From Sphingomonas sp. LaA6.9 (GTDB lineage Bacteria; Pseudomonadota; Alphaproteobacteria; Sphingomonadales; Sphingomonadaceae), in NCBI RefSeq assembly GCF_022601895.1, contig NZ_JAKVIO010000012.1, positions 1 through 64,000 on the forward strand: a stretch of DNA of 64,000 nucleotides, in the 5' to 3' direction. The position numbers and the translations under genes were made by a program. The number at the start of each line of letters is the position of its first letter. The first letter of the stretch is position 1. Positions 55,893 through 64,000 of the stretch are shown piece by piece. The notes below the pieces were generated by a model, which made no database searches, had not been told where the DNA came from, and was given only the letters and a program-made list of their open reading frames with translations.

Positions 55893-56690
55893 TCAGAGTG
55901 CTTCGCTACGTGATAGTCCGTAATTCGCAAGCGCCGGACGCATCGCATCGAGCGCGCGATTTTCGCCCGTGAACACCGCGATGCCCTCGCCGGGGGTGCT
56001 CGGCCATTGCTGGCCCTGCGTCAGAAAGGCGATCCGGCGCGCAATCCCCTGTGCCCCGTGGATGAAGGCAATGGGGTGCGGTGCGGCGGCTGCCAGTTCG
56101 TCCTCGACGAGCGGGAAATGCGTGCAGGCAAGAACGACGGTGTCGAGCCGGTCGCCGTCCGGCTGGTTCGTCAGCCCCGCGATGGCGCGTGCGAAGATGG
56201 CGGGATCGGGCGTCTCGCCGCGCAGCTTCGCCTCGGCCGCCTCGACCAGTTCGGCCGAGCCGTGGCGCAGCACGCGGCAGTCGCGCGCAAACTCGGCGGC
56301 GAGATTGTCGACATAGGGCTGGCGTACCGTCGCGTCGGTGCCGAGGACGCCGATGACCCGCGTCCTGGAGGCCAGCGCCGCAGGCTTGATCGCGGGAACG
56401 GTGCCGACGATCGGCAGTTCGAGCGCCGAGCGGACATGCGCCAGCGCAATCGTGGACGCGGTATTGCACGCGATGACGATGATGCGCGGATGGTAGCGCT
56501 CGGCAAGCCGCCCGAGCAGCGCCGGCACGCGCGCTGCGATCTCGGCCTCGCTCTTGGTGCCATAGGGGAAGCCCGCATTGTCCGCGACATAGACGAAGGG
56601 CGCCTGTGGCAGCAGCGCGCGTGTCGGCGCGAGCACCGAAAGCCCGCCGACGCCGGAATCGAAGAAGAGGATCGGGCGGGTGTCGGTCAT
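55893..56690 (-). CDS. murI: Glutamate racemase
   Basis: A 265-residue enzyme making D-glutamate for peptidoglycan. It has FFDSGVGGLSVL at the N-terminus and the two catalytic cysteines C75 (IACNTAST) and C189 (VLACTHFPLV). GFPYGTKSE is also typical. ATG start at 56690. The gap to hemA is 133 bases, and upstream lies a dispersed repeat. No linked cell-wall gene. Confidence 0.96.
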   Translation of the reverse strand: MTDTRPILFFDSGVGGLSVLAPTRALLPQAPFVYVADNAGFPYGTKSEAEIAARVPALLGRLAERYHPRIIVIACNTASTIALAHVRSALELPIVGTVPAIKPAALASRTRVIGVLGTDATVRQPYVDNLAAEFARDCRVLRHGSAELVEAAEAKLRGETPDPAIFARAIAGLTNQPDGDRLDTVVLACTHFPLVEDELAAAAPHPIAFIHGAQGIARRIAFLTQGQQWPSTPGEGIAVFTGENRALDAMRPALANYGLSRSEAL

Positions 56691-56714
56691 TGGGCATCCT
56701 TCGGGCCGATAACT

Positions 56715-56828
56715 CCGCTCATCCTGAGGAGCCGTTGAGCTTGCCGAAACGGCGTCTCGAAGGACGCAACGCGCATGATCCTTCGAGACGAGGCTTCGCC
56801 GGGCTCAGCCTCTCCTCAGGATGAGCGG
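56715..56828. repeat. Dispersed palindromic repeat copy (double unit)
   Basis: Two inverted units: CCGCTCATCCTGAGGAGCCG at the left, CCTCTCCTCAGGATGAGCGG at the right, with GTCTCGAAGGA and TCCTTCGAGAC facing each other inside. Same family as at 36584, 40554, 44886 and 45307. Lies between divergent murI and plsY. Confidence 0.8.
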
Positions 56829-56950
56829 ACCGGTGGAAGATAGCGCGCTACTCGATTGTCCGTCCGTTGCGCAATCTGCAGCAGGTCATTGACGCGGATT
56901 GTTGCGGGGACGCGATAATCGACTATGTTCCGCCCTCGACTAAGAAGGCG

Positions 56951-57580
56951 GTGGACGCGACTGTGATTGGGGCACCCTGGATCGCGCCGGCAACGGCACT
57001 TATTTTGGGCTATCTGCTGGGGAGCATCCCGTTCGGGCTTGTCCTGACGCGGATGACGGGCGCAGGCGATCTGCGTTCGATCGGATCGGGCAATATCGGC
57101 GCGACCAATGTGCTCCGGACGGGGCGCAAGGGCCTGGCCGCGGCAACGCTGCTGCTCGACGCCGCCAAGGGCGCGGTCGCCGTGCTGCTGGGCGAAGCGT
57201 TGATCGGCGGTGGCGGCGCGCTCGCTGCGGTCGGCGTTTTCTTCGGACATTTATATCCGGTCTGGCTCAGGTTCAGGGGCGGCAAGGGCGTTGCCACCTT
57301 GTTTGGCATCGCGCTCGCGTCCAACCTGATGTGCGGCCTCCTGTTTGCCGCGGTCTGGATCGGGGCGCTGGTGATTACACGGACATCCTCGCTTGGCGGC
57401 ATGAGCGCGGCGATCGCGCTGCCCGTCGCGGCCGCCGCGATAGGACGCTTCGATCTGGTCGTGCTGTTCCTGATCTTCACGCTGATGGTGCTGTGGAAGC
57501 ACCGCGAGAATATCGGCCGGCTGCTCGCGGGGACCGAACCCAGGATCGGTGGAAGCAAGGATCCCGGCAAGGGTGAGTGA
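56951..57580 (+). CDS. plsY: Glycerol-3-phosphate acyltransferase PlsY
   Basis: A membrane acyltransferase of about 209 residues moving acyl groups from acyl-phosphate to glycerol-3-phosphate. Motifs: LGYLLGSIPFGLVLTR, RSIGSGNIGATNVLRTGRKG, and HLYPVWLRFRGGKGVATLFG, all catalytic-loop signatures, with several hydrophobic helices. The start is unclear: GTG 56951 gives the normal family length; GTG 56963 or the ATG at 56867 are alternatives with no better ribosome site. The end overlaps dprA. Confidence 0.93.
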   Translation: MDATVIGAPWIAPATALILGYLLGSIPFGLVLTRMTGAGDLRSIGSGNIGATNVLRTGRKGLAAATLLLDAAKGAVAVLLGEALIGGGGALAAVGVFFGHLYPVWLRFRGGKGVATLFGIALASNLMCGLLFAAVWIGALVITRTSSLGGMSAAIALPVAAAAIGRFDLVVLFLIFTLMVLWKHRENIGRLLAGTEPRIGGSKDPGKGE

Positions 57581-58685
57581 ACGCGCCGCAGCGACGCAGT
57601 CGGACGAAGACAGGCTCGCACGGCTGCGGCTCATCCGCTCGGCCAATATCGGCCCGGTAACCTATGCACAGCTGATCGCGCGGTTCGGCACGGCACAGGC
57701 TGCGCTCGACGCCATCCCGCAGCTTGCCGCGCGCGGCGGAGGACGTGCCCCGCGCATCGCCGACATCGCCCGCGTCGCCGAGGAGATCTGCGCCGTAGAT
57801 AGGCTGGGCGCACGCTATCTGTTCCGCGGGCAGGGGCTCTATCCGCGACTGCTGAACGAACTGGAGGATGCGCCGCCCGCGCTGATCGTTCGCGGCAATA
57901 CTGCGTTGCTCGAGCGCCCGGCGATCGCCATCGTGGGCGCGCGCAACGCGTCGGCGGCGGCCTGCCGCTTCGCGCGCCAACTCGCGCAGGCACTGGGCGC
58001 GGAGGGCGTGCTGGTGGTATCCGGACTGGCGCGCGGCATCGATACGTCGGCGCATGTCGGATCGCTCGGCACAGGCACTGCGGGCGTGATTGCGAGCGGG
58101 ATCGACATCGCATTCCCGCCCGAAAATGCCCGGTTGCAGGAGCAGATTGCACAGGACGGGCTGCTGATCGCCGAACAGCCGCCGGGGCGCGAGCCACTGG
58201 CGCGGCATTTCCCGTCGCGCAACCGCATCATCGCAGGGCTTGCGCTGGGGACCGTGGTGGTCGAGGCGGCGCCGCGTTCGGGATCGCTCATCACCGCGCG
58301 GCTCGCCAACGAAGCCGGACGCGAGGTGATGGCGGTGCCCGGATCGCCGCTCGACCCTCGGGCGCAGGGCTGCAACCTGCTGATCCGCGACGGTGCGACG
58401 CTGATCCAGTCGGCCGCCGATGTGATCGAGGCCGTGCGCCCGATCGGCGGGGGCTTCGTGGCGCAGGGCGCGCGCGATTATGACGGGCCTCCGGTCGATT
58501 ACGATGCGGGAGAGGGCGAAAGGCGCATCGTGCTGCGCCTGCTGGGCGCTGCGCCGGTCAGCGTCGACGAGATCATCCGCCAGTCCGAATTGGCGCCAGC
58601 GATCGTCCAGACGGTATTGCTCGAACTGGAACTTGCCGGACGCCTCGAGCGTCATGCAGGAGGCCGCGTGAGCATCATCGCCTGA
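57549..58685 (+). CDS. dprA: DNA-processing protein DprA
   Basis: About 378 residues. The N-terminal SAM-like part contains LIRSANIGPVTYAQLIARFG. The Rossmann-like core has PAIAIVGARNASAAACRFAR, VVSGLARGIDTSAHVG, HFPSRNRIIAGLALGTVVVE, AAPRSGSLITARLANEAGRE and AVPGSPLDPRAQGCNLLIRD, the DprA ssDNA/RecA-loading signature. A winged-helix-like C-terminal domain follows. The GTG at 57549 overlaps plsY by 32 bases; GTG 57573 is an alternative. It mediates uptake or recombination of single-stranded DNA. The plsY-dprA-topA order is common. Confidence 0.94.
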   Translation: MEARIPARVSERAAATQSDEDRLARLRLIRSANIGPVTYAQLIARFGTAQAALDAIPQLAARGGGRAPRIADIARVAEEICAVDRLGARYLFRGQGLYPRLLNELEDAPPALIVRGNTALLERPAIAIVGARNASAAACRFARQLAQALGAEGVLVVSGLARGIDTSAHVGSLGTGTAGVIASGIDIAFPPENARLQEQIAQDGLLIAEQPPGREPLARHFPSRNRIIAGLALGTVVVEAAPRSGSLITARLANEAGREVMAVPGSPLDPRAQGCNLLIRDGATLIQSAADVIEAVRPIGGGFVAQGARDYDGPPVDYDAGEGERRIVLRLLGAAPVSVDEIIRQSELAPAIVQTVLLELELAGRLERHAGGRVSIIA

Positions 58686-58758
58686 TTGCCTCTTGACGCC
58701 TGCCCCACTACCTCACCAGCCTCACGCGTATACGCGAACAGGGATCAGAACCACTTCC

Positions 58759-61323
58759 ATGCAGCTTGTCATCGTCGAATCGCCCGCCAAGGCGAAGACC
58801 ATCGAAAAATATCTGGGTGGCGATTTTCGCGTGCTCGCCTCCTATGGCCATATCCGCGACCTGCCGCCCAAGGACGGATCGGTGGACCCCGATGAGGGGT
58901 TCGCGATGCAGTGGGAGAATTATGCGGACAAGGGCAAGCAGCTCAAGGCCATCGCCGATGAGGCCAAGAAGGCCGACCGCCTGATCCTCGCGACCGACCC
59001 TGATCGCGAGGGCGAGGCAATCTCATGGCATGTGCAGGAAGTGCTGCGCGCGAAAAAGGCGCTGCCGCAAAAGGTTGACCGGGTCACCTTCAACGCGATC
59101 ACCAAGGCTGCGGTGACCGACGCGATGAAGGCGCCGCGCGCGCTCGACGAGGACCTGATCGACGCATATCGGGCGCGCCGCGCGCTTGACTATCTGGTTG
59201 GTTTCACACTCTCGCCCGTGCTGTGGCGCAAGCTGCCCGGCGCGAAATCGGCGGGCCGCGTGCAGTCGGTCGCGCTGCGCCTGGTCGTCGACCGCGAACG
59301 CGAGATCGAACTGTTCCGCCCACAGGAATACTGGTCGGTCTTTGCCGATATGGAGCATGACGGCACGGGCTTCATCGCACGGCTGGTGCGCTTTCAGGGC
59401 GAGAAGATCGACCGGCTGACGATCGGCAATGCGGGCGACGCCGAGAAGGCCAAGGCGGCGGTCGAGGCCGGGCGCTTCAGCGTCGCTTCGGTCGAAACCA
59501 AGCCGCTCACGCGCAATCCGCCGCCGCCCTTCACCACCTCCACGCTGCAGCAGGAGGCCGCGCGCAAGCTCGGATTCTCGGCGAGCCACACGATGCGCGT
59601 GGCACAGGGGCTCTACGAGGACGGCGCGATCACCTATATGCGTACCGACGGCGTCCAGATGGACGGCAGCGCGATCTCCGCCGCACGCAAGGCAGTCGTC
59701 GACCGCTATGACGGCGGCTATGTCCCCGACAAGCCGCGCCAGTACACCACCAAGGCCAAGAATGCGCAGGAAGCGCACGAGGCGATCCGGCCGACCGATT
59801 TCTCGAAGGACAAGGCGGGTTCGGGCGACCATGCGCGGCTCTATGACCTGATCTGGAAGCGCGCGCTGGCAAGCCAGATGGCGTCGGCGCGGCTCGAGCG
59901 CACCACGGTCGAGATGACCGACGGCACCGGGCAGACCGCACTGCGCGCCACCGGCCAGGTCGTGCTCTTTCCCGGTTTCCTCGCGCTCTACGAGGAAGGC
60001 CGCGACGATGCCGAGGACGAGGACAGCCGCCGCCTGCCGCGTCTTGCCGAGGGCGATGCCCCCGCGAAGAAGGCGGTGCATTCCGAACAGCATTTCACCC
60101 AGCCGCCGCCCCGCTTCTCCGAGGCGAGCCTCGTCAAGAAGATGGAGGAACTGGGGATCGGGCGGCCGTCTACCTATGCGTCGACGCTGCAGACATTGAA
60201 GGACCGCAACTACGTCCGCATCGAGAAGAACCGCTTCTTCGCCGAGGAGAGCGGGCGGCTGGTGACGGCCTTCCTCGAACGCTTCTTCGAGCGCTATGTG
60301 AGCTATGACTACACCGCCGGCCTCGAGGAAGAACTCGACGAGATTTCGGGCGGCCGCGCGCAGTGGCAGGCGGTGCTCGAAGCGTTCTGGAAGGACTTCA
60401 AGCCCAAGACCGCGCAGGTCATGGAGCAGAAGCCGTCGGACATCACCGCGGCGCTCGATACCTTCCTCGAGCCCTTCCTGTTCCCCGATAAGGGCGACGG
60501 CAGCGATCCGCGGCTCTGCCCCAATTGCGGCGAGGGCCGGCTGGGCTTGCGCGGCGGACGCTTCGGCGCGTTCGTGGCGTGCTCCAACTATCCCGAGTGC
60601 AAATATACGCGTCGCTTCGCGCAGGGCGGCGGCGAGGGCGCAGAGAATGGCGATGCGGGCCCGGTCGAACTGGGCGAGGACCCGGTGACGGGCGAGAAGG
60701 TGACGCAGCGCTCGGGTCGTTTCGGGCCATATATCCAGCTGGGCGACGGCAAGGATGCCAAGCGCGCCTCGATCCCCAAGGATGTGCCCGGCGAGGACTT
60801 CGGGCTCGAATGGGCGCTCAAGCTGCTGTCGCTGCCGCGCACGATCGGCGATCACCCCGAGACCGCCAAGCCGATCACCGCGAGCATCGGACGCTACGGC
60901 CCCTATCTGGCGCATGACGGCAAATATGCGCGGCTGACCTCGACCGCGGAAGTGTTCGAGACGGGCATGAACGCCGCGGTCGTGAAGCTCGCCGAGGCCG
61001 CCAGCGGCGGCGGACGCCGTCAGGGCTCGCGCGAGCCGCTGAAGGTGCTGGGCGCGCATCCGCGTACCGAGCTCGAGATCAAGCTGATGGAAGGCCGCTT
61101 CGGCCCCTATGTCACCGATGGGACGACCAACGCGACCTTGCCCAAGACACTTGCGCCGGACCAGTTGACGCTGGAAGAGGCGGCGCAACTGATCGACGAC
61201 CGCGCGGCGAAGGGACCGGCCAAGGGCAAGAAGAAGCCCGCGGCGAAGAAGGCCGCGCCCAAGAAGGCACCGGCCAAGAAGGCGGCTCCGAAAAAGGCGG
61301 CGGCAAAGAAGAAGGCGGAGTGA
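58759..61323 (+). CDS. topA: DNA topoisomerase I
   Basis: An 854-residue type IA topoisomerase relaxing negative supercoils. The ATG at 58759 gives MQLVIVESPAKAKTIEKYLG (TOPRIM domain with Glu); TDPDREGEAISWH is the TOPRIM acidic motif, and Y293 in GAITYMRTDGV is the nucleophile. One classic zinc finger (CPNCGEGRLG...CSNYPEC) and several degenerate ribbon repeats (GRYGPYL type) follow. The last 35 residues are a Lys/Ala/Pro tail that resembles histone H1 and probably binds DNA. Starts 73 bases behind dprA. Confidence 0.98.
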   Translation: MQLVIVESPAKAKTIEKYLGGDFRVLASYGHIRDLPPKDGSVDPDEGFAMQWENYADKGKQLKAIADEAKKADRLILATDPDREGEAISWHVQEVLRAKKALPQKVDRVTFNAITKAAVTDAMKAPRALDEDLIDAYRARRALDYLVGFTLSPVLWRKLPGAKSAGRVQSVALRLVVDREREIELFRPQEYWSVFADMEHDGTGFIARLVRFQGEKIDRLTIGNAGDAEKAKAAVEAGRFSVASVETKPLTRNPPPPFTTSTLQQEAARKLGFSASHTMRVAQGLYEDGAITYMRTDGVQMDGSAISAARKAVVDRYDGGYVPDKPRQYTTKAKNAQEAHEAIRPTDFSKDKAGSGDHARLYDLIWKRALASQMASARLERTTVEMTDGTGQTALRATGQVVLFPGFLALYEEGRDDAEDEDSRRLPRLAEGDAPAKKAVHSEQHFTQPPPRFSEASLVKKMEELGIGRPSTYASTLQTLKDRNYVRIEKNRFFAEESGRLVTAFLERFFERYVSYDYTAGLEEELDEISGGRAQWQAVLEAFWKDFKPKTAQVMEQKPSDITAALDTFLEPFLFPDKGDGSDPRLCPNCGEGRLGLRGGRFGAFVACSNYPECKYTRRFAQGGGEGAENGDAGPVELGEDPVTGEKVTQRSGRFGPYIQLGDGKDAKRASIPKDVPGEDFGLEWALKLLSLPRTIGDHPETAKPITASIGRYGPYLAHDGKYARLTSTAEVFETGMNAAVVKLAEAASGGGRRQGSREPLKVLGAHPRTELEIKLMEGRFGPYVTDGTTNATLPKTLAPDQLTLEEAAQLIDDRAAKGPAKGKKKPAAKKAAPKKAPAKKAAPKKAAAKKKAE

Positions 61324-61345
61324 CCGGGACGGCGGGCTGGGGCGC

Positions 61346-61708
61346 TTAAAGCGTCACCAGCCTGTCGTCGCCGAGCGATGAGAGCAGGCTGACGAGCCCG
61401 CCGGCCTCGATATTAGGGCCAAGCGCGCCGGCGTCGAGCGAGGCCAGCGCGAGGCCCGTCTGGCAGACGATCAGTCGTACGCTGAGGGCGCGCACCTCCT
61501 CAATGAGCTGCGCGAGTGTGGGCAAGCCGCCTGCCGCGTAACGCGCATCGTCGGGGCAATCATGCGGCGGGGCTGCGAGCGCGACCGCGTCGGCGTGGAG
61601 ATAGACGCGCGTCGGTGCACTGGTGGCGGCGCTTGCGGCCGCGATCGAAAGCGCGGCGTGGAAGCGCGTCGGATCTGCGCTTGTGACGATGATGGTCAGT
61701 CCCGGCAT
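61346..61708 (-). CDS. DsrE family protein
   Basis: A 120-residue DsrE/F-like protein. GLTIIVTSADPTRFHAALSI is the first strand-helix; YLHADAVALA and VRLIVCQTGLALASLD include the single Cys where sulfur-relay DsrE proteins often carry their active Cys. GGGGTG precedes the ATG at 61708, inside the end of the ThiF/MoeB gene (13-base overlap). The pairing with a ThiF/MoeB-type adenylyltransferase suggests sulfur transfer, but the partner is unknown. Confidence 0.8.
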   Translation of the reverse strand: MPGLTIIVTSADPTRFHAALSIAAASAATSAPTRVYLHADAVALAAPPHDCPDDARYAAGGLPTLAQLIEEVRALSVRLIVCQTGLALASLDAGALGPNIEAGGLVSLLSSLGDDRLVTL

Positions 61709-62448
61709 GCTGGACACCCCGGATCCTTGGGCAGCGCCAGCGTGCGGAAGCGGAACGACAGCGCGTCGACGAGCAGCAGCTTGCCTGCATTGTCTTCGCC
61801 AAAACCGGTGATCACCCGGATCGCCTCCAGCGCGGCGAGGCTTCCCATCACGCCCGTGAGCGCACCGAGCACGCCCTGATCGGCGCATGACACATCGGGG
61901 CGGTCGGGATCATGGCCGACGAAGCAGCGATAGCAGGGCTTGTCCGGTTCCCAGCCGCGATAGGTGGCGAGCTGTCCCTCGAACTGGCCGACGGCGGCGG
62001 AGACGAGCGGGATGCGGAGTTTCAGCGTGGCATCGGCGACCGCGAGCCGCGTGCTGAAATTGTCGCAGCCGTCGAGCACGACATCGGCGCCTTCGAGCAG
62101 CACCGCCGCATTGTCGGCGGTGACCCGCTCCTGCCTGAGCGTCAGCGCGACATCGGGGGTCAGGCGCGCCACCGCATCGGCTGCGGCCTCGATCTTGGGG
62201 CGGCCGATATCGGCAGTGCCGAAGAGCGTCTGGCGTTGAAGATTGGAGAGCGACACCGCGTCGTCGTCGATCAGCGTCAGCCGCCCGACGCCCGCAGCGG
62301 CGAGATACTGGATCGCGGGCGAGCCGATCCCGCCCGCGCCGATCAGTACGGCATGGCTGGCAAGCAGGCTTGCCTGACCCTGCCCGCCAATCTCCTTGAG
62401 GATTATGTGGCGGGCGTAGCGGTCGAGCTGGGTGTCGGAAAGGTCCAC
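61696..62448 (-). CDS. ThiF/MoeB/HesA family adenylyltransferase
   Basis: A 250-residue E1-like enzyme from a GTG start directly behind the dut stop. ATP site LIGAGGIGSPAIQYLAAAGV; DDDAVSLSNLQRQTLFGTAD; catalytic region PCYRCFVGHDP and zinc cysteines C..C with PGCPACRD at the end. MoeB and ThiF activate the C-terminal glycine of MoaD or ThiS for sulfur transfer in molybdopterin or thiazole synthesis. Neither carrier gene is present, so the specific partner cannot be told. Confidence 0.92.
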   Translation of the reverse strand: MDLSDTQLDRYARHIILKEIGGQGQASLLASHAVLIGAGGIGSPAIQYLAAAGVGRLTLIDDDAVSLSNLQRQTLFGTADIGRPKIEAAADAVARLTPDVALTLRQERVTADNAAVLLEGADVVLDGCDNFSTRLAVADATLKLRIPLVSAAVGQFEGQLATYRGWEPDKPCYRCFVGHDPDRPDVSCADQGVLGALTGVMGSLAALEAIRVITGFGEDNAGKLLLVDALSFRFRTLALPKDPGCPACRD

Positions 62449-62904
62449 CTAGGCCTGAAGCGCGTGAACGCCCGTCGAGCCGAAGCCGCCCGCGCCGCGC
62501 GCGGTATCGTCGAGTTCGTCGACCTCGGCGAAGACGGCGCGCTGGACCTTTGCGGGCACGAGCTGGGCGATGCGTTCGCCGCGCCGGACCTCGAAGGGCT
62601 CGCTGCCGTGGTTGATCATGATCACCTTCATCTCACCGCGGTAATCCGCGTCGATCGTGCCCGGCGTGTTGGGCATGCTGATCCCGTGCTTGAGCGCAAG
62701 GCCCGAGCGCGGACGCACCTGAACCTCATAGCCCTCGGGGATCGCGATCGCGAAGCCCGTGGCGACCGCATGGCGGCCGCCGGGAGCGAGCGTCACGTTC
62801 TCGGCCGAGACGATGTCCATGCCCGCGGCATGTTCGGTGGCATAATGGGGGAGGGGCAGGCCTTCGCCGTGCGGAAGCCGCTTCAATGCGATCGAGATGG
62901 TCAT
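62449..62904 (-). CDS. dut: dUTP diphosphatase
   Basis: A 151-residue trimeric dUTPase hydrolysing dUTP to dUMP and diphosphate. All five motifs are visible: [49 protein letters not shown] and the C-terminal [12 protein letters not shown] at 62904 overlaps the doxX stop in ATGA. A long upstream open frame to 63225 is antisense-like and rejected. Dut next to coaBC is a conserved bacterial arrangement. Confidence 0.97.
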   Translation of the reverse strand: MTISIALKRLPHGEGLPLPHYATEHAAGMDIVSAENVTLAPGGRHAVATGFAIAIPEGYEVQVRPRSGLALKHGISMPNTPGTIDADYRGEMKVIMINHGSEPFEVRRGERIAQLVPAKVQRAVFAEVDELDDTARGAGGFGSTGVHALQA

Positions 62905-63326
62905 TTTCGCCTTTCGAGAATCGTATCGAGGGCATAGCGGCCCGCGCCCTGAGTCGCAAAGAGCAAGCCGAGCCCGACGAGCACGATCGCGGGCCACCAC
63001 TCGCGAAAGCTCTGATTCCAGTGGACCATGACGACGCCGACAATGAAGTTGAAGGCGAGCAGCAGCCCCGCCCAGCGCGTGGTGAGGCCGAGGATCAGTG
63101 CGATGCCGATCAGGAACTGCGCATAGACCGAAAGCGGCGCCATGAAATGAGGCGCGACAAAGCCGCTGGCGGTGAGGAAGCCCGTGAACTCGGCCATGCG
63201 CTCGGCGCTGATGATATTGTCCCACACACCGTGGACGAGGAAGGCTCCGGTCAGCAGGCGGAGCGCGAGCAGCGCGATATCTGTGAAGCGGGCAAGCGGT
63301 TCGAGCAGAAGCAGATCGCGTGTCAT
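62901..63326 (-). CDS. DoxX family membrane protein
   Basis: A 141-residue protein with four hydrophobic segments ([64 protein letters not shown]). The VHGVWDNI and HWNQSFREW motifs match the DoxX/DoxD-like family. The function is not established; some members work in redox or sulfur metabolism. It is inserted between coaBC and dut, overlapping dut by 4 bases. Confidence 0.88.
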   Translation of the reverse strand: MTRDLLLLEPLARFTDIALLALRLLTGAFLVHGVWDNIISAERMAEFTGFLTASGFVAPHFMAPLSVYAQFLIGIALILGLTTRWAGLLLAFNFIVGVVMVHWNQSFREWWPAIVLVGLGLLFATQGAGRYALDTILERRK

Positions 63327-63349
63327 TGGTCCTCCCCCTGTTCGCCGCG

Positions 63350-64000
63350 CTATGCCTCCCGGAGCGCGGCGGCGATGCGCTCGGCGATCTTCATTGCGAC
63401 GACGTCCTTGGGCTGGTCGTCCCAGCTTTCGACACCGTTACCGGTCACGATATGGACGCGGTTGCGGTCGCCGCCCATCACGTCGCCGGATACATCGTTG
63501 GCTATGATCCAGTCGGCGTTCTTGCGCGCGCGCTTGGCTTCGGCATGCGCGACCACGTCGTTGGTCTCGGCGGCGAAGCCGATGACGAGGCGTGGGCGTC
63601 CGTCCGAGCGCGCGAGTGTGGCCAGGATATCGGGATTTTCGGTGAGCGTGAGCGTCGGCGTACCCTGGCCTTCGACCTTCTTGATCTTGGTGGCCGCGCT
63701 GGCCTCGGTGCGCCAGTCGGCGACCGCGGCGACCATCACCGCGGCATCGGCGGGGAGAGCGGTGTTGACCGCGTCCGCCATCTGGCGCGCGGTCTCGACG
63801 TCGATCCGCTCGACGCCCGCGGGGGTGACGAGATCTACGGGCCCCGAGACGAGCGTGACGCGCGCGCCGAGCATCGCGAGCGCCCCTGCGATGGCGAAGC
63901 CCTGCTTCCCCGAGGACCGATTGGCGATGTAGCGCACGGGGTCGATCGGCTCATGCGTCGGGCCAGCGGTGACGAGGATATGACGTCCCGCGAGCGGCAG
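63350..64000 (-). CDS. coaBC: CoaBC, C-terminal (CoaB) part, runs off right edge
   Basis: The minus-strand frame is open from the edge to the stop at 63350. [60 protein letters not shown] and [20 protein letters not shown] are the CoaB (phosphopantothenate-cysteine ligase) domain. [20 protein letters not shown] is the strongly conserved C-terminal motif. The CoaC decarboxylase half lies beyond the window. The bifunctional enzyme makes 4'-phosphopantetheine for coenzyme A. First gene of the doxX-dut-ThiF/MoeB-dsrE block. Confidence 0.96.
   Translation of the reverse strand: MPLAGRHILVTAGPTHEPIDPVRYIANRSSGKQGFAIAGALAMLGARVTLVSGPVDLVTPAGVERIDVETARQMADAVNTALPADAAVMVAAVADWRTEASAATKIKKVEGQGTPTLTLTENPDILATLARSDGRPRLVIGFAAETNDVVAHAEAKRARKNADWIIANDVSGDVMGGDRNRVHIVTGNGVESWDDQPKDVVAMKIAERIAAALREA

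Overview
The window looks like the chromosome of a GC-rich alphaproteobacterium, most likely a member of the Sphingomonadales. The signs are two TonB-dependent receptors, a C4-pathway hemA, a btaAB betaine-lipid operon, an rpiB-glyA-nrdR block, a folK overlapping tRNA-Lys, and two dispersed palindromic repeat families. The organism is inferred from gene content and style. No rRNA or other taxonomic marker was examined.

Left part, about 1-15,350: accessory and catabolic. Two oppositely oriented blocks carry ring-cleavage genes: two VOC/extradiol dioxygenase-like proteins, a meta-cleavage-product type alpha/beta hydrolase, two fumarylacetoacetate hydrolase (FAH) family proteins and a nitroreductase. 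With them are an MFS transporter, a TonB receptor, an acyl-CoA ligase broken by one in-frame stop, a duplicated 100-residue protein of unknown function and a TetR regulator. A TGTCA-N3-TGACA palindrome is perfect upstream of the TetR gene and recurs imperfectly in front of several catabolic genes, which suggests one regulon. The block ends in nested IS debris: an IS3 orfA cut by IS630, which is itself fused to an IS21 istB.

Centre left, 15,787-23,181: a six-gene co-directional operon behind a good sigma70-type promoter. I cannot assign it to a described system. It encodes a small protein, a GVYGE-repeat protein, a protein with two DDDDEIAI acidic motifs, a 940-residue protein with an eight-cysteine cluster, and two proteins that share Gly/Tyr/Gln/Ser-rich N-termini. 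The last of these has a caspase-like His/Cys pair. This is the best candidate for an undescribed system. It is followed by two SRAP (YedK/HMCES) genes, one lacking every catalytic residue, then small hypothetical genes and a gene-free stretch up to tRNA-Lys. The tRNA probably marks the edge of the accessory region.

Right part, about 27,000-64,000: mostly core genome. It includes folate (folK), DNA repair (family-5 uracil-DNA glycosylase), agmatine to putrescine conversion (aguA, aguB), katG, an M28 and two tandem S9 peptidases, rpsD, chorismate mutase, and the rpiB-glyA-nrdR operon ending in a GIY-YIG/TrmJ fusion. Further right are an FAD reductase, a SUKH protein, btaAB, a cytochrome b561-YceI fusion, hemA, murI, plsY-dprA-topA and a coaBC-doxX-dut-ThiF/MoeB-dsrE operon that runs off the right edge.
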